A stretch of DNA of 64,000 nt from Elusimicrobium minutum Pei191 (GCF_000020145.1 NC_010644.1:806001-870000), one strand, 5' to 3'. Numbered from the stretch's first letter, positions 41,789 through 51,296 are shown. Made by a program: numbers and translations. The notes: generated from the sequence alone by a model not told the origin.

Positions 41789-43321
41789 TTATTCCCATTC
41801 AATTGTTGACGGCGGTTTTGAGGTTATATCGTAAACTACTTTGTTTATACCTCTTACCTCGCTTATAATTCTGCCGGATATTTTTTGAAGAACGTCATAA
41901 GGCAGTTTGGTCCAATCGGCCGTCATGCCGTCAACGCTGTTAACGCAGCGCACGCAGGCGGCTTTTTCATAAGTTCTTTCATCACCCATAACGCCCACGG
42001 TTTTAATGGGAAGCAAAACGGCAAAAGCCTGCCAGGATTTTTTATCCCACCCGCTTTTATAAAGTTCTTCACGCACAATAAAATCGGCCGCGCGTAAAGT
42101 GTCCAAATCCGGTTTATTAACAGCGCCTAATATTCTTACGGCAAGGCCTGGGCCCGGGAAAGGGTGAATATCAACAATTTCGCTTCCTAAACCAAGTTCG
42201 CGCCCCAATGCCCTTACTTCATCTTTAAATAAAAATCTAAGCGGTTCTACCAGCTTTAAATTCATTTTCTCAGGCAGGCCGCCTACGTTATGATGGCTTT
42301 TAATAACGTCCGAAGGGCCTTTTACGGACATTGATTCAATAACATCGGGGTAAAGCGTACCTTGCGCCAGGAATTGCGCGTCTTTAAATTTTTTGGCTTC
42401 TTTTTCAAAAACTTCAATAAAAAGAGCACCTATAATTTTTCTTTTCTTTTCAGGGTCGGTAACGCCGGCGAGTTTGGTTAAAAAAAGTTTTTCCGCGTCT
42501 ACTATTTTTAGATTAACTTTGAGTTTTTTAGCCAGACCTTCGGTTCTTTCCCTGTCGCCCGTTCTTAAAAGGCCAGTGTCAACATAAATGCAGTACAAAT
42601 TTTTTCCTATGGCTTTAGCAAGTAAAGCCGCCACAACGCTCGAATCAACCCCGCCAGACAAACCGCATATAACATGCCCTTTGCCTATTTGTTTTTTCAT
42701 GGCGGCAATGGACGCTGTCATTATGGAAGCGGGAGTCCATTTTTCTTTATAACCGCATATTACACGGGCAAAGTTCTTAAGTATTTTAGAACCGTGCGCA
42801 GTGTGCACCACTTCGGGGTGGAACTGCACGGCGTATCGTTTGTTTTTATCATCTTCCGCCGCGCTGAAGGGGGACGTTGACGTTGTTGCCGTTACTTTAA
42901 AATTTTTAGGCATGGCGTGAACGCCGTCCCCATGGCTCATCCATGCGGTAAATTTTTTAGGCATGCCTTTTAAGAGTTTAGAAGTAGAGGCTTTAATTTT
43001 AACTTCGGCAAAACCGTATTCTCTTTTTTTGCAAGCGGTTACTTTACCGCCGCCGTTAACCGCCAAAAGCTGCATACCGTAACAAATACCTAAAACAGGT
43101 TTATCTATGGAAAATATTTTCGGGTCCGGTTTAGGTGCGCCCGCGCCGTAAACGCTGCTTGGCCCTCCGGAAAGAATAACACCCGCAGGATCAAGCGCAA
43201 TAATATCTTCATATTTTGTATTGAAGGGCAAAATTTCACAATAAATCTGCTCTTCCCTTAAACGTCTGGCTATTAACTGGGTGTATTGGCTTCCAAAATC
43301 TAAAATTAATATTTGTTTCAC
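41789..43321 (-). CDS. guaA: GMP synthase (glutamine-hydrolysing)
   Basis: Converts XMP to GMP. The 510-residue protein has an N-terminal class I glutamine amidotransferase (ILSGGPSSVYG; catalytic Cys in LGICYGMQLL; His-Glu in VQFHPEVVH), the ATP-pyrophosphatase domain (GLSGGVDSSVVAALL) and the C-terminal dimerisation domain ending in YDITSKPPSTIEWE. The start codon is GTG (43321), with AGAGG at a good distance. The gene stands alone, ending at a shared terminator. Its length and motifs are standard. Confidence 0.97.
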   Translation of the reverse strand: MKQILILDFGSQYTQLIARRLREEQIYCEILPFNTKYEDIIALDPAGVILSGGPSSVYGAGAPKPDPKIFSIDKPVLGICYGMQLLAVNGGGKVTACKKREYGFAEVKIKASTSKLLKGMPKKFTAWMSHGDGVHAMPKNFKVTATTSTSPFSAAEDDKNKRYAVQFHPEVVHTAHGSKILKNFARVICGYKEKWTPASIMTASIAAMKKQIGKGHVICGLSGGVDSSVVAALLAKAIGKNLYCIYVDTGLLRTGDRERTEGLAKKLKVNLKIVDAEKLFLTKLAGVTDPEKKRKIIGALFIEVFEKEAKKFKDAQFLAQGTLYPDVIESMSVKGPSDVIKSHHNVGGLPEKMNLKLVEPLRFLFKDEVRALGRELGLGSEIVDIHPFPGPGLAVRILGAVNKPDLDTLRAADFIVREELYKSGWDKKSWQAFAVLLPIKTVGVMGDERTYEKAACVRCVNSVDGMTADWTKLPYDVLQKISGRIISEVRGINKVVYDITSKPPSTIEWE

Positions 43322-43337
43322 TTTTAACCTCTTGATA

Positions 43338-43375
43338 AGGAAGCGTAGATTTTAAAAAATCTACGCTTCTGTTTT
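43338..43375 (+). terminator. Terminator-like hairpin between guaA and glnA
   Basis: AGCGTAGATTTT/AAAATCTACGCT followed by a T run on the + strand and only partly T-rich on the minus strand. Its direction is opposite to both flanking genes, so its role is unclear. Confidence 0.5.
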
Positions 43376-43394
43376 TTAATATATTATCTTTTTA

Positions 43395-44747
43395 TTATAA
43401 TAACGGCAAATACTTCTCAATCTCGTAATCCGTTATACGCAGCCTGTACTGGTCCCACTCTACTTTTTTATTAGCTATAAACTTTTCAAAAGTATGTTCG
43501 CCAAGCGCGCGTTTGGTAACATCGCTTGCTTTTAAAGCGTCAACCGCGTGGAAAAGATACCCCGGAAGATTATCAATCTTATGACATTTCCTTTCTTCTT
43601 TGGTCATTTTGAAAATATTATCCTCAACAGGATCACAAAGCTTTAATTTCCTTTTAATGCCGTCAAGCCCCGCCGCCAGCATTACTGAAAAAGCAAGGTA
43701 AGGGTTGCAGGCCGGATCAGGAAAACGGCACTCAATGCGCGTTGCGTTAGGTTTGCCCGTTTTTACCTGCGGTATTCTTATTAAAGTGCTTCTGTTTTTA
43801 CGGCCCCAGGCGATATAAACAGGCGCTTCATAACCGGGAACCAGACGTTTGTAGGAGTTAACCCACTGGTTTGTTATGGCCACAATACCTTTAACATTTT
43901 CCATAACACCGGCTATATAATGTTTGGCGGTGGGGGAAAGATAGTATTCGTCCTTAGCGTCAAAAAAGGTGTTTTTGCCGTCTTTAAATAAAGACTGGTG
44001 AACGTGCATGCCGCTGCCGTTTTGGCCTTGCATGGGTTTGGGCATAAAAGTAGCGTAGCACCCGTGCTGCTCAGCCATCATTTTAACCACGGCTTTATAG
44101 GTAATAACGTTATCAGCCATTTTTAAGGCTTCGTCATACCTTAAATCTATTTCATGCTGGGAGGGGGCAACCTCATGGTGGGCGTATTCAACGCGTATGC
44201 CGAGTTTTTCAAGCATTATCATGGTTTTGCGTCTTAAAGAATGGGATTCGTCTATCGGTATGCTGTCATAATAACCGCCTTTGTCTAAAGGCTCAATATT
44301 TTTGTCGTCTTTAAAATAAAAGAACTCAAGTTCGGGCCCTACCATAAACTGGTCAAAACCGGCTTTTTTCATTTCGGCAAGGTTTTTCTTTAATATATAG
44401 CGGGTATCGCCTTCAAATTGTTTACCGTCGGGTCTTTTGATATCGCAAAAAAGGCGCGCCACGGGCATTCCCATAAGCTCCTCAGGCAAAATTGTAAAGG
44501 TATCCAAATCAGGTAAAGCCACAAGGTCCGACTCATATATTCTGGCAAACCCTTCAATGGAAGATCCGTCCAACCCCATACCTTCCGTTAAGGCGTATTC
44601 AAACTCACGGTGCGATATCGCGAGTGATTTCAAATTACCTAAAATATCAACAAACCATATTTTGATAAACTGAATATTATTTTCCTGCGCTGTTTTTAGT
44701 ATTTCCTGTATTTTTTTAAGCTCGGCAGCTGTTCTTACTATTGGCAT
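43395..44747 (-). CDS. glnA: Glutamine synthetase, type I
   Basis: Makes glutamine from glutamate, ammonia and ATP. The 450-residue protein has MVGPELEFFYF, DLRYDEALKMADNV, NGSGMHVHQSLF, and the RIPQVKTGKPNATRIECRFPD segment of the active site. It lacks the adenylylation-loop Tyr motif (NLYDLPPEE) and instead has IDNLPGYLFHA, so it is of the GSI-alpha type, likely controlled by feedback or transcription rather than by adenylylation. AAAGGAGAG precedes the ATG. A terminator-type hairpin and a 13-codon frame lie in its leader. Confidence 0.95.
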   Translation of the reverse strand: MPIVRTAAELKKIQEILKTAQENNIQFIKIWFVDILGNLKSLAISHREFEYALTEGMGLDGSSIEGFARIYESDLVALPDLDTFTILPEELMGMPVARLFCDIKRPDGKQFEGDTRYILKKNLAEMKKAGFDQFMVGPELEFFYFKDDKNIEPLDKGGYYDSIPIDESHSLRRKTMIMLEKLGIRVEYAHHEVAPSQHEIDLRYDEALKMADNVITYKAVVKMMAEQHGCYATFMPKPMQGQNGSGMHVHQSLFKDGKNTFFDAKDEYYLSPTAKHYIAGVMENVKGIVAITNQWVNSYKRLVPGYEAPVYIAWGRKNRSTLIRIPQVKTGKPNATRIECRFPDPACNPYLAFSVMLAAGLDGIKRKLKLCDPVEDNIFKMTKEERKCHKIDNLPGYLFHAVDALKASDVTKRALGEHTFEKFIANKKVEWDQYRLRITDYEIEKYLPLL

Positions 44748-44790
44748 ACTTGATGCTCTCCTTTTTGTTTCATATAAATAATTACTTATA

Positions 44791-44826
44791 AAAAAACTCC
44801 CTGCCGTTTGGGGGCAGGGAGTCCTT
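44791..44826 (-). promoter_or_regulatory. Possible attenuator hairpin in the glnA leader
   Basis: On the minus strand ACTCCCTGCC/GGCAGGGAGT with a 7-base loop is followed by six T's, 45 bases upstream of the glnA ATG. It has the form of an intrinsic terminator located within the leader. A 13-codon frame (44869-44828, Met-Met-Thr-Ala-Pro and on) stops just before it. The rest of 44748-45094 is a gap with the promoter of the divergent gene. Confidence 0.5.
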
Positions 44827-45082
44827 TTTAAATTTTCTTGGGGGCAAAGGTGCCGGGAGCCGTCATCATAAAAATTGGGTCCGTGTAAACATATAAAATA
44901 ACCTTTGCGCTCTTTTTCATATACAGATATTTTACAAAAAAATTAAAAACCGTTAAGAAAAAAAAAGTCCTATGTTTTTACGCAAAATTTTTTACATATA
45001 TTTAGCCGCGCAAAGGATTTATGGGCAAAAGTCCTAATTCTGTCTGGGTCTTTTGGCCCTTTTAATTTAAAATAAAATCACA

Positions 45083-45088
45083 TAAAAT
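45083..45088 (+). promoter_or_regulatory. -10-like hexamer before the secreted zincin start
   Basis: TAAAAT six bases before the ATG at 45095; no Shine-Dalgarno. Confidence 0.4.
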
Positions 45089-45094
45089 ATTGAT

Positions 45095-46501
45095 ATGAAA
45101 AGATTTTCCGCGTTTTTTTTACTTGCATTATCGGCGGTTTTTTCTTACGGGGCCAGTCCTTACGGAACTTATGAAACTCTTTCCCGTCCGGAAAAAGACG
45201 TGTTTTTGTTTGATAAAATAACGGACCCGAACATAAATGAAATAACCTATTGTATAGCGCAGCCTGAGGGCAAATCCGGCATCTCTGACAAAAACCTTGA
45301 TCTACATATAAAAGCGGCATTTAAAGAATGGACTTACGGCATGGCTTTACGCATAAAAAAAGAGGGCCGCCAAGAAGAATTTAAAGACCTTATAAAAATA
45401 TTAGAAAGAAAGATTGAATTTAAAAGAATTTATAATTGTGATTTAAGTAATAATCCTAAATTTGTACAGTATTTCCCAACCCATAAACACGGTCAAACAG
45501 CTGATATAAACTTTATTGAAGCGCCTAAATATTGCCAAGCTATACATGGAAGCTCAGTGACCACGGCTTTTTTTTCTATGCAGCCAAACGTGCCCCCTTA
45601 TATCTGTATAGCAAAAAACATAATCGATGTTATACTCTACGCCGAGGAAAACCGTGATATCCCCACAATAATAACTAGCGAGGAAAAAGAACTTGTTAAA
45701 CAAATACCTTTTTTAATGCAAAAAATAGCATATGGGAAATACACGCCGCGCGAGCAGGATTTAATATGGAAGCTTAATAAAAGTTTTTTCTATGATGACG
45801 ATCCAACTTACTTTTCAATCATAACGCATGAACTGGGCCACGCTTTCGCTTTAACAGACCAATATACTTCCCGCGGGGAAGACGTGCTGTACTCCTCGTC
45901 AAAAACGGGGCAGGGGCTTATGATGAGAGGTTATGAAAGCATTTCCTGCGATGAGGTTGACGGCATTATTGCTAAATTTTATAAAGGCAAAAACAAAACG
46001 TTCACCCGCTTTTGCGATGAAAATATAAAAATAAAAAACGGTGTTGAGGTTACCCAAAAAGATACTCCCGTAAAGTTGTTTGTTGGAAAAAATTCCAAAC
46101 ATATTTCTATATTAACGCCCACTTCACCGGAAAATTTAACATATAAAGAAGAGCGCCTTATTGACAATAAACCCTTAAATGATGAAATACGCGAAACATT
46201 AAAAACGCTTAACATTGACTATTCAAAAACATCTCCCGATACTTTGATTACCATTTACGCCAAGGGTTTAATGAAAGCGGGCAATTTACCCTCGGGAACT
46301 TGGCAGGTAAACGTTAATTTAGAGGGGAAGCTTACTTTAGTTGAGGTTAACTATAATGAAGATGGAACCATTAATTCTGTTAAACAAAAACCCCTTTCTT
46401 CTGATACTATGGCTAAAAAAATAGCTGATTTTAAAAATATTGATACTTCTAAAATAGAAAAAATAATAGATGAAACAAACCCCCTATTCCGCCAGAGATA
46501 A
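45095..46501 (+). CDS. Secreted zinc-metallopeptidase-like protein
   Basis: A 468-residue exported protein with signal peptide MKRFSAFFLLALSAVFSYGA. A zincin motif HELGHAFALTDQY (about residues 248-260, HExxH plus xxxLxDxY) is preceded by a hydrophobic strand, and GLMMRGY (about 275) could be the Met-turn. Third ligand likely the Asp or a nearby residue, as in HExxHxxxLxD zincins. The N-terminal region has several Cys. The C-terminal third is charged and without recognised domains. Exact peptidase family is not assigned. It is transcribed divergently from glnA; TAAAAT lies six bases before the ATG and there is no ribosome binding site, so a leaderless mRNA is possible. Confidence 0.78.
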   Translation: MKRFSAFFLLALSAVFSYGASPYGTYETLSRPEKDVFLFDKITDPNINEITYCIAQPEGKSGISDKNLDLHIKAAFKEWTYGMALRIKKEGRQEEFKDLIKILERKIEFKRIYNCDLSNNPKFVQYFPTHKHGQTADINFIEAPKYCQAIHGSSVTTAFFSMQPNVPPYICIAKNIIDVILYAEENRDIPTIITSEEKELVKQIPFLMQKIAYGKYTPREQDLIWKLNKSFFYDDDPTYFSIITHELGHAFALTDQYTSRGEDVLYSSSKTGQGLMMRGYESISCDEVDGIIAKFYKGKNKTFTRFCDENIKIKNGVEVTQKDTPVKLFVGKNSKHISILTPTSPENLTYKEERLIDNKPLNDEIRETLKTLNIDYSKTSPDTLITIYAKGLMKAGNLPSGTWQVNVNLEGKLTLVEVNYNEDGTINSVKQKPLSSDTMAKKIADFKNIDTSKIEKIIDETNPLFRQR

Positions 46502-46551
46502 ATTAAATTAACCTTCCCCAAACTTACATTGAGAAATTTTTACACTGTTGA

Positions 46552-46583
46552 TAAAAAAGCCCTGCTTGCAAGCAGGGCTTTTA
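46552..46583. terminator. Bidirectional terminator between zincin and adhE copy 2
   Basis: Stem AAAAGCCCTGCTT/AAGCAGGGCTTTT with A/T runs on both sides, between two converging genes. Confidence 0.85.
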
Positions 46584-46587
46584 TTGT

Positions 46588-49251
46588 TTAATTTTTTTTG
46601 TGTTTTATAGGCTTACCGTAATAGGCTTTTAAGTAAAGATCTTTAATTTCGCTTACCAAAGGATAACGCGGATTGCCGCTTGTGCACTGGTCGTCAAACG
46701 CCTCTTCGGAAAGCGCGTCAAGGTTAGCTAAAAATTCCGCTTCAGGTATGCCGCTTTCCTGTAAAGAAACGGGAACTCCTAAATCTTTATTAAGTTTTTG
46801 TATAGCTTCAATAAGACGCATTACTTTTTTATCTGTATCATCCCCGCAGCCTTCCGTAATGCCCAGAAAATCAGCTATTTTGGCATAACGCCCTTTAACA
46901 AACGGGTATTTATATTGCGGCATTAAACCTTGTTTTACAGGGTTGTCAGTTGCATTATAATCAATAACATAGGGCAAAAGTATGGCGTTGGCTAAACCGT
47001 GCGCCGTATGATACATACCGCCTATTTTATGCGCCATGGAATGACATATACCCAAAAACGCGTTAGCAAAAGCCATACCGGCTATTGTGGCGGCATAATG
47101 CATTTTCTCACGCGCTATAGGCGCTTTAGCTCCTTCATTATAAGACTGACGTAAATATTTAAACACAAGCCTTAAAGCTTCCAAAGCGTGTCCGTCCGTA
47201 AAATTGTTGGCAAAAACAGAGGTATAAGACTCAACAGCGTGGGTAACAACATCCATACCGGAAAAAGCGGTCAGGCTTTTAGGCATTGTCATAACATATT
47301 CCGGGTCAATAATAGCCATTTTAGGCGTTAACTCATAATCGGCTATAGGATATTTTATACCTGAAGCGTCGTCCGTAATAACGGTAAAAGGCGTTACTTC
47401 AGAACCTGTACCCGAAGTGGTCGGTATAGCAACCATTGTCGCTTTAATACCCAATTTTGGAAAAGCCGTAATACGTTTTCTGATATCCATAAATCTTAAA
47501 GCTATATCTTCAAACTTAACTTCCGGGTGTTCATACATAAGCCAAATTATTTTTGCCGCATCCATAGGGGACCCGCCGCCAAAACCTATTAAAATATCCG
47601 GCTGAAAAAGGTTAACAAGCTCTAACGCCTCACGCACGTTGGAAAGATCCGGGTCGGGTTTAACGTCGCTGAAAATACGCACCTGTATACCCGCTTCCGC
47701 CAAAACTTTAGCTACATTTTTAACCGTGCCAAGCTGTTCCATGGTTTTATCCGTTATTATAAAAGCGCGCTTACGGCCTTTAAGTTCTTCTAAAGCCAGG
47801 GTTGTCGCTCCTGCCTTGAAATAAATTTTTTCCGGCACTCTGAACCAAAGCATATTTTCGCGTCTTTCCGCTACTGATTTTATGTTCATAAGATGTTTAA
47901 CTCCTATATTTTCACTTACCGAGTTGCCACCCCATGAGCCGCAGCCCAATGTGAGCGAGGGGACAAGCTTAAAATTGTACACATCGCCTATAGCCCCCTG
48001 TGAAGAAGGCATATTAATAAGGATGCGGCCTGTTGTAAGTTTTTCGCCGAAAATAGAGATATGTTCCGTATTTACTTCATCGGTATAAAGAACCGAGGTA
48101 TGCCCCGCTCCGCCGAATTCTATTAATTTTTGCGCAAGCTCAACGCCCGAATAAAAATCTTTAACCGTGTAAAAAGCGAGCACGGGCGAAAGTTTTTCAT
48201 AAGCGAAAGGCTCGTCACAATTTACGTCTTTGGCCTCGGCGATTAATATTTTTGTTTTTGGGTCAACCGTAAAACCCGCCAACTCGGCTATTTTATGAGC
48301 GCTTTGCCCTACTATTTTAGAATTAAGATGATAGTCTTGCACTATAGTTTTGGCAAGTTTTTCACGGTCTTTACCTGTAACAAAGTGGCAGCCTCTTTTA
48401 ACAAATTCTTTTTTGACCTCTTCGGCTATGGACTTTTCAACAATAACGCTTTGTTCGCTGGCGCAAATCATGCCGTTATCAAAGGTTTTACTCATAATAA
48501 CGGAACTTACCGCCATTTTAATATCGGCTGTTGAATCTATGACTACAGGGGTGTTGCCGGCACCCACGCCGATAGCGGGCTTGCCTGAACTGTATGCGGC
48601 TTTAACCATGCCCGGACCACCTGTGGCAAGTATTAAGTTTACCTTGTCATGCTTCATAAGGTATTCGCTCGCTTTGGTTGAGGATGCTTCAATCCAGCCG
48701 ATAATATTTTTAGGCGCGCCCGCGGCGACAGCGGCTTCAAGTACTATTTTAGCCGCCGCTATTGTGCATTTTTTAGCTCTGGGATGCGGGGAAAAAACTA
48801 TTCCGTTACGGGTTTTTAAAGCTAAAAGAGATTTAAAAATAGCTGTCGACGTAGGGTTCGTGGTGGGAATAATACCCGCAATTACGCCTATAGGTTCGGC
48901 CACTCTTGCGAAACCGAAGGCCTGGTCCCTCTCAAGTACGCCGCAGGTTTGTTCATTTTTATATGTATTATAAATATATTCCGAAGCGAATTGGTTTTTT
49001 ATAACCTTATCTTCCATAACGCCCATACCCGTTTCTTCAACTGCCATTTTAGAAAGGAAAATACGTTTTGAAGCCGCCGCGGCCGCCGCCGCGCGGAAGA
49101 TTTTATCAACCTGTTCTTGCGTATACTGGGCATATTGTTTTTGAGCGTCCTTTACAGAAGTAAGAACATGTTCTATATGTGCTTGCTCTTTAGCTATGTC
49201 AGCTTCGGTAAAAACCGGTTTTGTTCCTTTTTTTATCTCTTTATTTGTCAT
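46588..49251 (-). CDS. adhE2: Bifunctional acetaldehyde/alcohol dehydrogenase AdhE, copy 2
   Basis: About 887 residues from the start at 49251, where GGGGGTTAT gives the ribosome binding site; the longer frame to 49293 lacks one. Same architecture as copy 1: N-terminal aldehyde dehydrogenase (Cys in DNGMICASEQSVIV; CGSWGGNSVSENI) and C-terminal Fe-ADH (GGGSPMDAAKIIWLMYEHP, PTTSGTGSEVTPFTVI, HSMAHKIGGMYHTAHG). It carries a 20-residue longer N-terminus (KEIKKGTKPVFTEADIAKEQ). It stands alone with no rex or hydrogenase neighbour. The two copies may serve different conditions. It could act on longer aldehydes, which the sequence cannot settle. Confidence 0.95.
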   Translation of the reverse strand: MTNKEIKKGTKPVFTEADIAKEQAHIEHVLTSVKDAQKQYAQYTQEQVDKIFRAAAAAAASKRIFLSKMAVEETGMGVMEDKVIKNQFASEYIYNTYKNEQTCGVLERDQAFGFARVAEPIGVIAGIIPTTNPTSTAIFKSLLALKTRNGIVFSPHPRAKKCTIAAAKIVLEAAVAAGAPKNIIGWIEASSTKASEYLMKHDKVNLILATGGPGMVKAAYSSGKPAIGVGAGNTPVVIDSTADIKMAVSSVIMSKTFDNGMICASEQSVIVEKSIAEEVKKEFVKRGCHFVTGKDREKLAKTIVQDYHLNSKIVGQSAHKIAELAGFTVDPKTKILIAEAKDVNCDEPFAYEKLSPVLAFYTVKDFYSGVELAQKLIEFGGAGHTSVLYTDEVNTEHISIFGEKLTTGRILINMPSSQGAIGDVYNFKLVPSLTLGCGSWGGNSVSENIGVKHLMNIKSVAERRENMLWFRVPEKIYFKAGATTLALEELKGRKRAFIITDKTMEQLGTVKNVAKVLAEAGIQVRIFSDVKPDPDLSNVREALELVNLFQPDILIGFGGGSPMDAAKIIWLMYEHPEVKFEDIALRFMDIRKRITAFPKLGIKATMVAIPTTSGTGSEVTPFTVITDDASGIKYPIADYELTPKMAIIDPEYVMTMPKSLTAFSGMDVVTHAVESYTSVFANNFTDGHALEALRLVFKYLRQSYNEGAKAPIAREKMHYAATIAGMAFANAFLGICHSMAHKIGGMYHTAHGLANAILLPYVIDYNATDNPVKQGLMPQYKYPFVKGRYAKIADFLGITEGCGDDTDKKVMRLIEAIQKLNKDLGVPVSLQESGIPEAEFLANLDALSEEAFDDQCTSGNPRYPLVSEIKDLYLKAYYGKPIKHKKN

Positions 49252-49378
49252 ATAACCCCCGTGTAAATTCTTTGCCTTTAACTCTAAATACAATCTTATA
49301 ATATTAATGATACCTTAAATACCTTTATAAATATATAGTAATTAAAAATGCTAAAATATATATGAGATTTAAAATTAA

Positions 49379-50887
49379 ATGAAAAATAATAACTTCCAAG
49401 ACTTTAGCCTTTCAGAAATAACCCTAAAAACCATTGAAAACATGGGTTTTACAACGCCTACTCCGGTTCAGGCTCAAACAATACCTTTAGCTATAGAAGG
49501 CCACGATGTTTTAGCTTCCGCCCAAACGGGTAGCGGCAAAACATGCGCTTTCGGTATTCCCGTTATAGAACATTTGGTGCAAAATAAAAGCAACAACGCC
49601 TTAATTGTAACCCCTACCCGCGAACTGGGCGAGCAGGTGCATAAAGTTTTTACCATGCTTACCAAAAACTACCCCCAGCTGACATCAGCCTTTATAGTGG
49701 GGGGAAAGTCAATTACCCAACAGTCAAGAGCCTTAAAAAAACGCCCCCGCTGTATTATTGGCACCCCGGGCAGACTTAATGATATGATAAACAGGGGTGA
49801 GCTTGATTTATCCAAAACAAAAGTAGCCGTTTGGGACGAAATGGACAGAATGCTTGATATAGGCTTTATAAATCAAATAGAATCCATTATGGCTAAACTA
49901 CCCGTTAAAAGGCAAATGATGATGTTTTCAGCCACTTACCCCAAACGCGTTATAAAAATAGCTGAAAAATATTTGGTCGCTCCTAAAAGAATATCAGTCG
50001 ACCCTGAAAATTCCGTCGCGGTAAACGTTGAAGAAGAAATTATTTCCGTTATAAGAGATAATAAATTTGAAACCCTTGTTAGCCTGCTCCGCGCAAAAGG
50101 GGGAAGCACTTTAATTTTTGCCCGTACGCAAACTTCCGTTGAATGGCTTGACAAACATCTTACAAAAGAAAGTTTTAAAGCAAATTCCATACACGGCGGA
50201 TACAGGCAGGGCAAACGCAATTTGGCGATAAAAGATTTCAGGGAAGAAAAGTTTGACATACTTGTTGCCACCGACGTCGCCGCCAGAGGGCTTGATATAC
50301 CGCATATACAGTTAGTTATTAATTACGACTTGCCTTTAAGAGCGGAAGATTATATACATCGCATAGGCCGCACCGCCAGGGCTGGCGCAAAAGGGCTTGC
50401 CATTTCCTTTGTTACGCCTAATGACAAACATTTGTGGAATGATATTCAAAAGTTTTTAAAAGGGCAGGATGTTGTCCAGCGTCCCATAGGCAGAGCGCAT
50501 AAAGAACAAAAACAAAATTTTGCCTCTAAAAAACGTGAAAATAAAAAGAGCCAAAACCAAAAAAAAGATTTTAAAAAGAAAAAAGTTAACGCCGAGCCTA
50601 AAAAAGAGCCGCTTACTTTTGCCGAAAAAAGAAGGGAAGCCAGAATTAAAACAAAGATTGAAAATAAAAACCAAAAAATTACTTCTAAAGAAAAGCCAGC
50701 CTCAGTTCCTTATGAAAACAGGCAAAACAATAAAAAGTTTAACCAAAAAAATAAAAACTCGCGGCATGACAGAACCGAAAGTAAATTTAGCGATAAATTT
50801 AAACGTAACGCTAAAAAAATAGGTTTTAAAAAAGCAACAGCTTTGCATAAAAAGTTCAATAACAAAAATAAACGAAACAGAAGATAA
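49379..50887 (+). CDS. DEAD-box RNA helicase with DEMD in motif II
   Basis: A 502-residue ATP-dependent RNA helicase. Q motif FTTPTPVQAQ, motif I AQTGSGKT (48-55), Ia PTRELGEQ, Ib TPGRL (129-133), motif II DEMD (153-156, normally DEAD), III SAT, IV LIFARTQ, V VATDVAARGLD, VI HRIGRTARAG. The Ala-to-Met change inside motif II is unusual; the Asp and Glu needed for catalysis are kept. The C-terminal ~120 residues are very basic and Lys/Asn-rich (RNA-binding tail). RhlE-like. Leader contains TGCTAAAAT near 49350, a probable -10, with a short leader. A lipoprotein gene follows two bases after the stop. Confidence 0.92.
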   Translation: MKNNNFQDFSLSEITLKTIENMGFTTPTPVQAQTIPLAIEGHDVLASAQTGSGKTCAFGIPVIEHLVQNKSNNALIVTPTRELGEQVHKVFTMLTKNYPQLTSAFIVGGKSITQQSRALKKRPRCIIGTPGRLNDMINRGELDLSKTKVAVWDEMDRMLDIGFINQIESIMAKLPVKRQMMMFSATYPKRVIKIAEKYLVAPKRISVDPENSVAVNVEEEIISVIRDNKFETLVSLLRAKGGSTLIFARTQTSVEWLDKHLTKESFKANSIHGGYRQGKRNLAIKDFREEKFDILVATDVAARGLDIPHIQLVINYDLPLRAEDYIHRIGRTARAGAKGLAISFVTPNDKHLWNDIQKFLKGQDVVQRPIGRAHKEQKQNFASKKRENKKSQNQKKDFKKKKVNAEPKKEPLTFAEKRREARIKTKIENKNQKITSKEKPASVPYENRQNNKKFNQKNKNSRHDRTESKFSDKFKRNAKKIGFKKATALHKKFNNKNKRNRR

Positions 50888-50889
50888 AT

Positions 50890-51276
50890 ATGAAAAAAAT
50901 AATATCGTTTTTATTATGTGCGGCTTTATTAACAGGCTGCTCCGCTTTTGGAGGCAGCAAGCAAAAACTTACGGTTATGACAAATGTTTCCGAAGCCGAA
51001 ATTTATATTAACGGTGAAAAGAAAGGCACAGGAACAACAACCGTAAAAGTAAAAAGAAACCAGGATGTGCAGATAATGGCTAAGAAAGAAGGCTACAAAA
51101 CCGACTACAGGCACATCGGCACCACATTAAGCACATTAGGCGTTTTGGACCTTATAGGCGGATGTTTAATTTTAATTCCGTTTATAGGCTTGGCCTTCCC
51201 GGGAGCGCATGAGTTAAACCAGTCAAACATAGCGCTTGATTTGGAAAAGGAAGGAATATCCGAAGCAACGTCTTAA
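50890..51276 (+). CDS. Lipoprotein with PEGA-like domain
   Basis: A 128-residue lipoprotein: signal MKKIISFLLCAALLTGC with lipobox LTGC. A PEGA-like domain follows (about 28-70): LTVMTNVSEAEIYINGEKKGTGTTTVKV with repeated Gly turns. A hydrophobic segment (about 84-105, LGVLDLIGGCLILIPFIGLAF) is probably a membrane helix. It is two bases after the helicase stop, so the two may be read together, though a functional link is unlikely from motifs. No known substrate. A terminator follows at 51297-51330. Confidence 0.8.
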   Translation: MKKIISFLLCAALLTGCSAFGGSKQKLTVMTNVSEAEIYINGEKKGTGTTTVKVKRNQDVQIMAKKEGYKTDYRHIGTTLSTLGVLDLIGGCLILIPFIGLAFPGAHELNQSNIALDLEKEGISEATS

Positions 51277-51296
51277 TATATTTAAAGCAGAATATT

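Noticed and set aside
44791-44900. Known glutamine riboswitch before glnA
   Set aside because: The expected conserved core was not recognised; only a hairpin and a short frame are seen.
48350-48973. 207-codon open frame antisense to adhE copy 2
   Set aside because: Shadow of a conserved gene with strong codon bias; no start signal and no domain.
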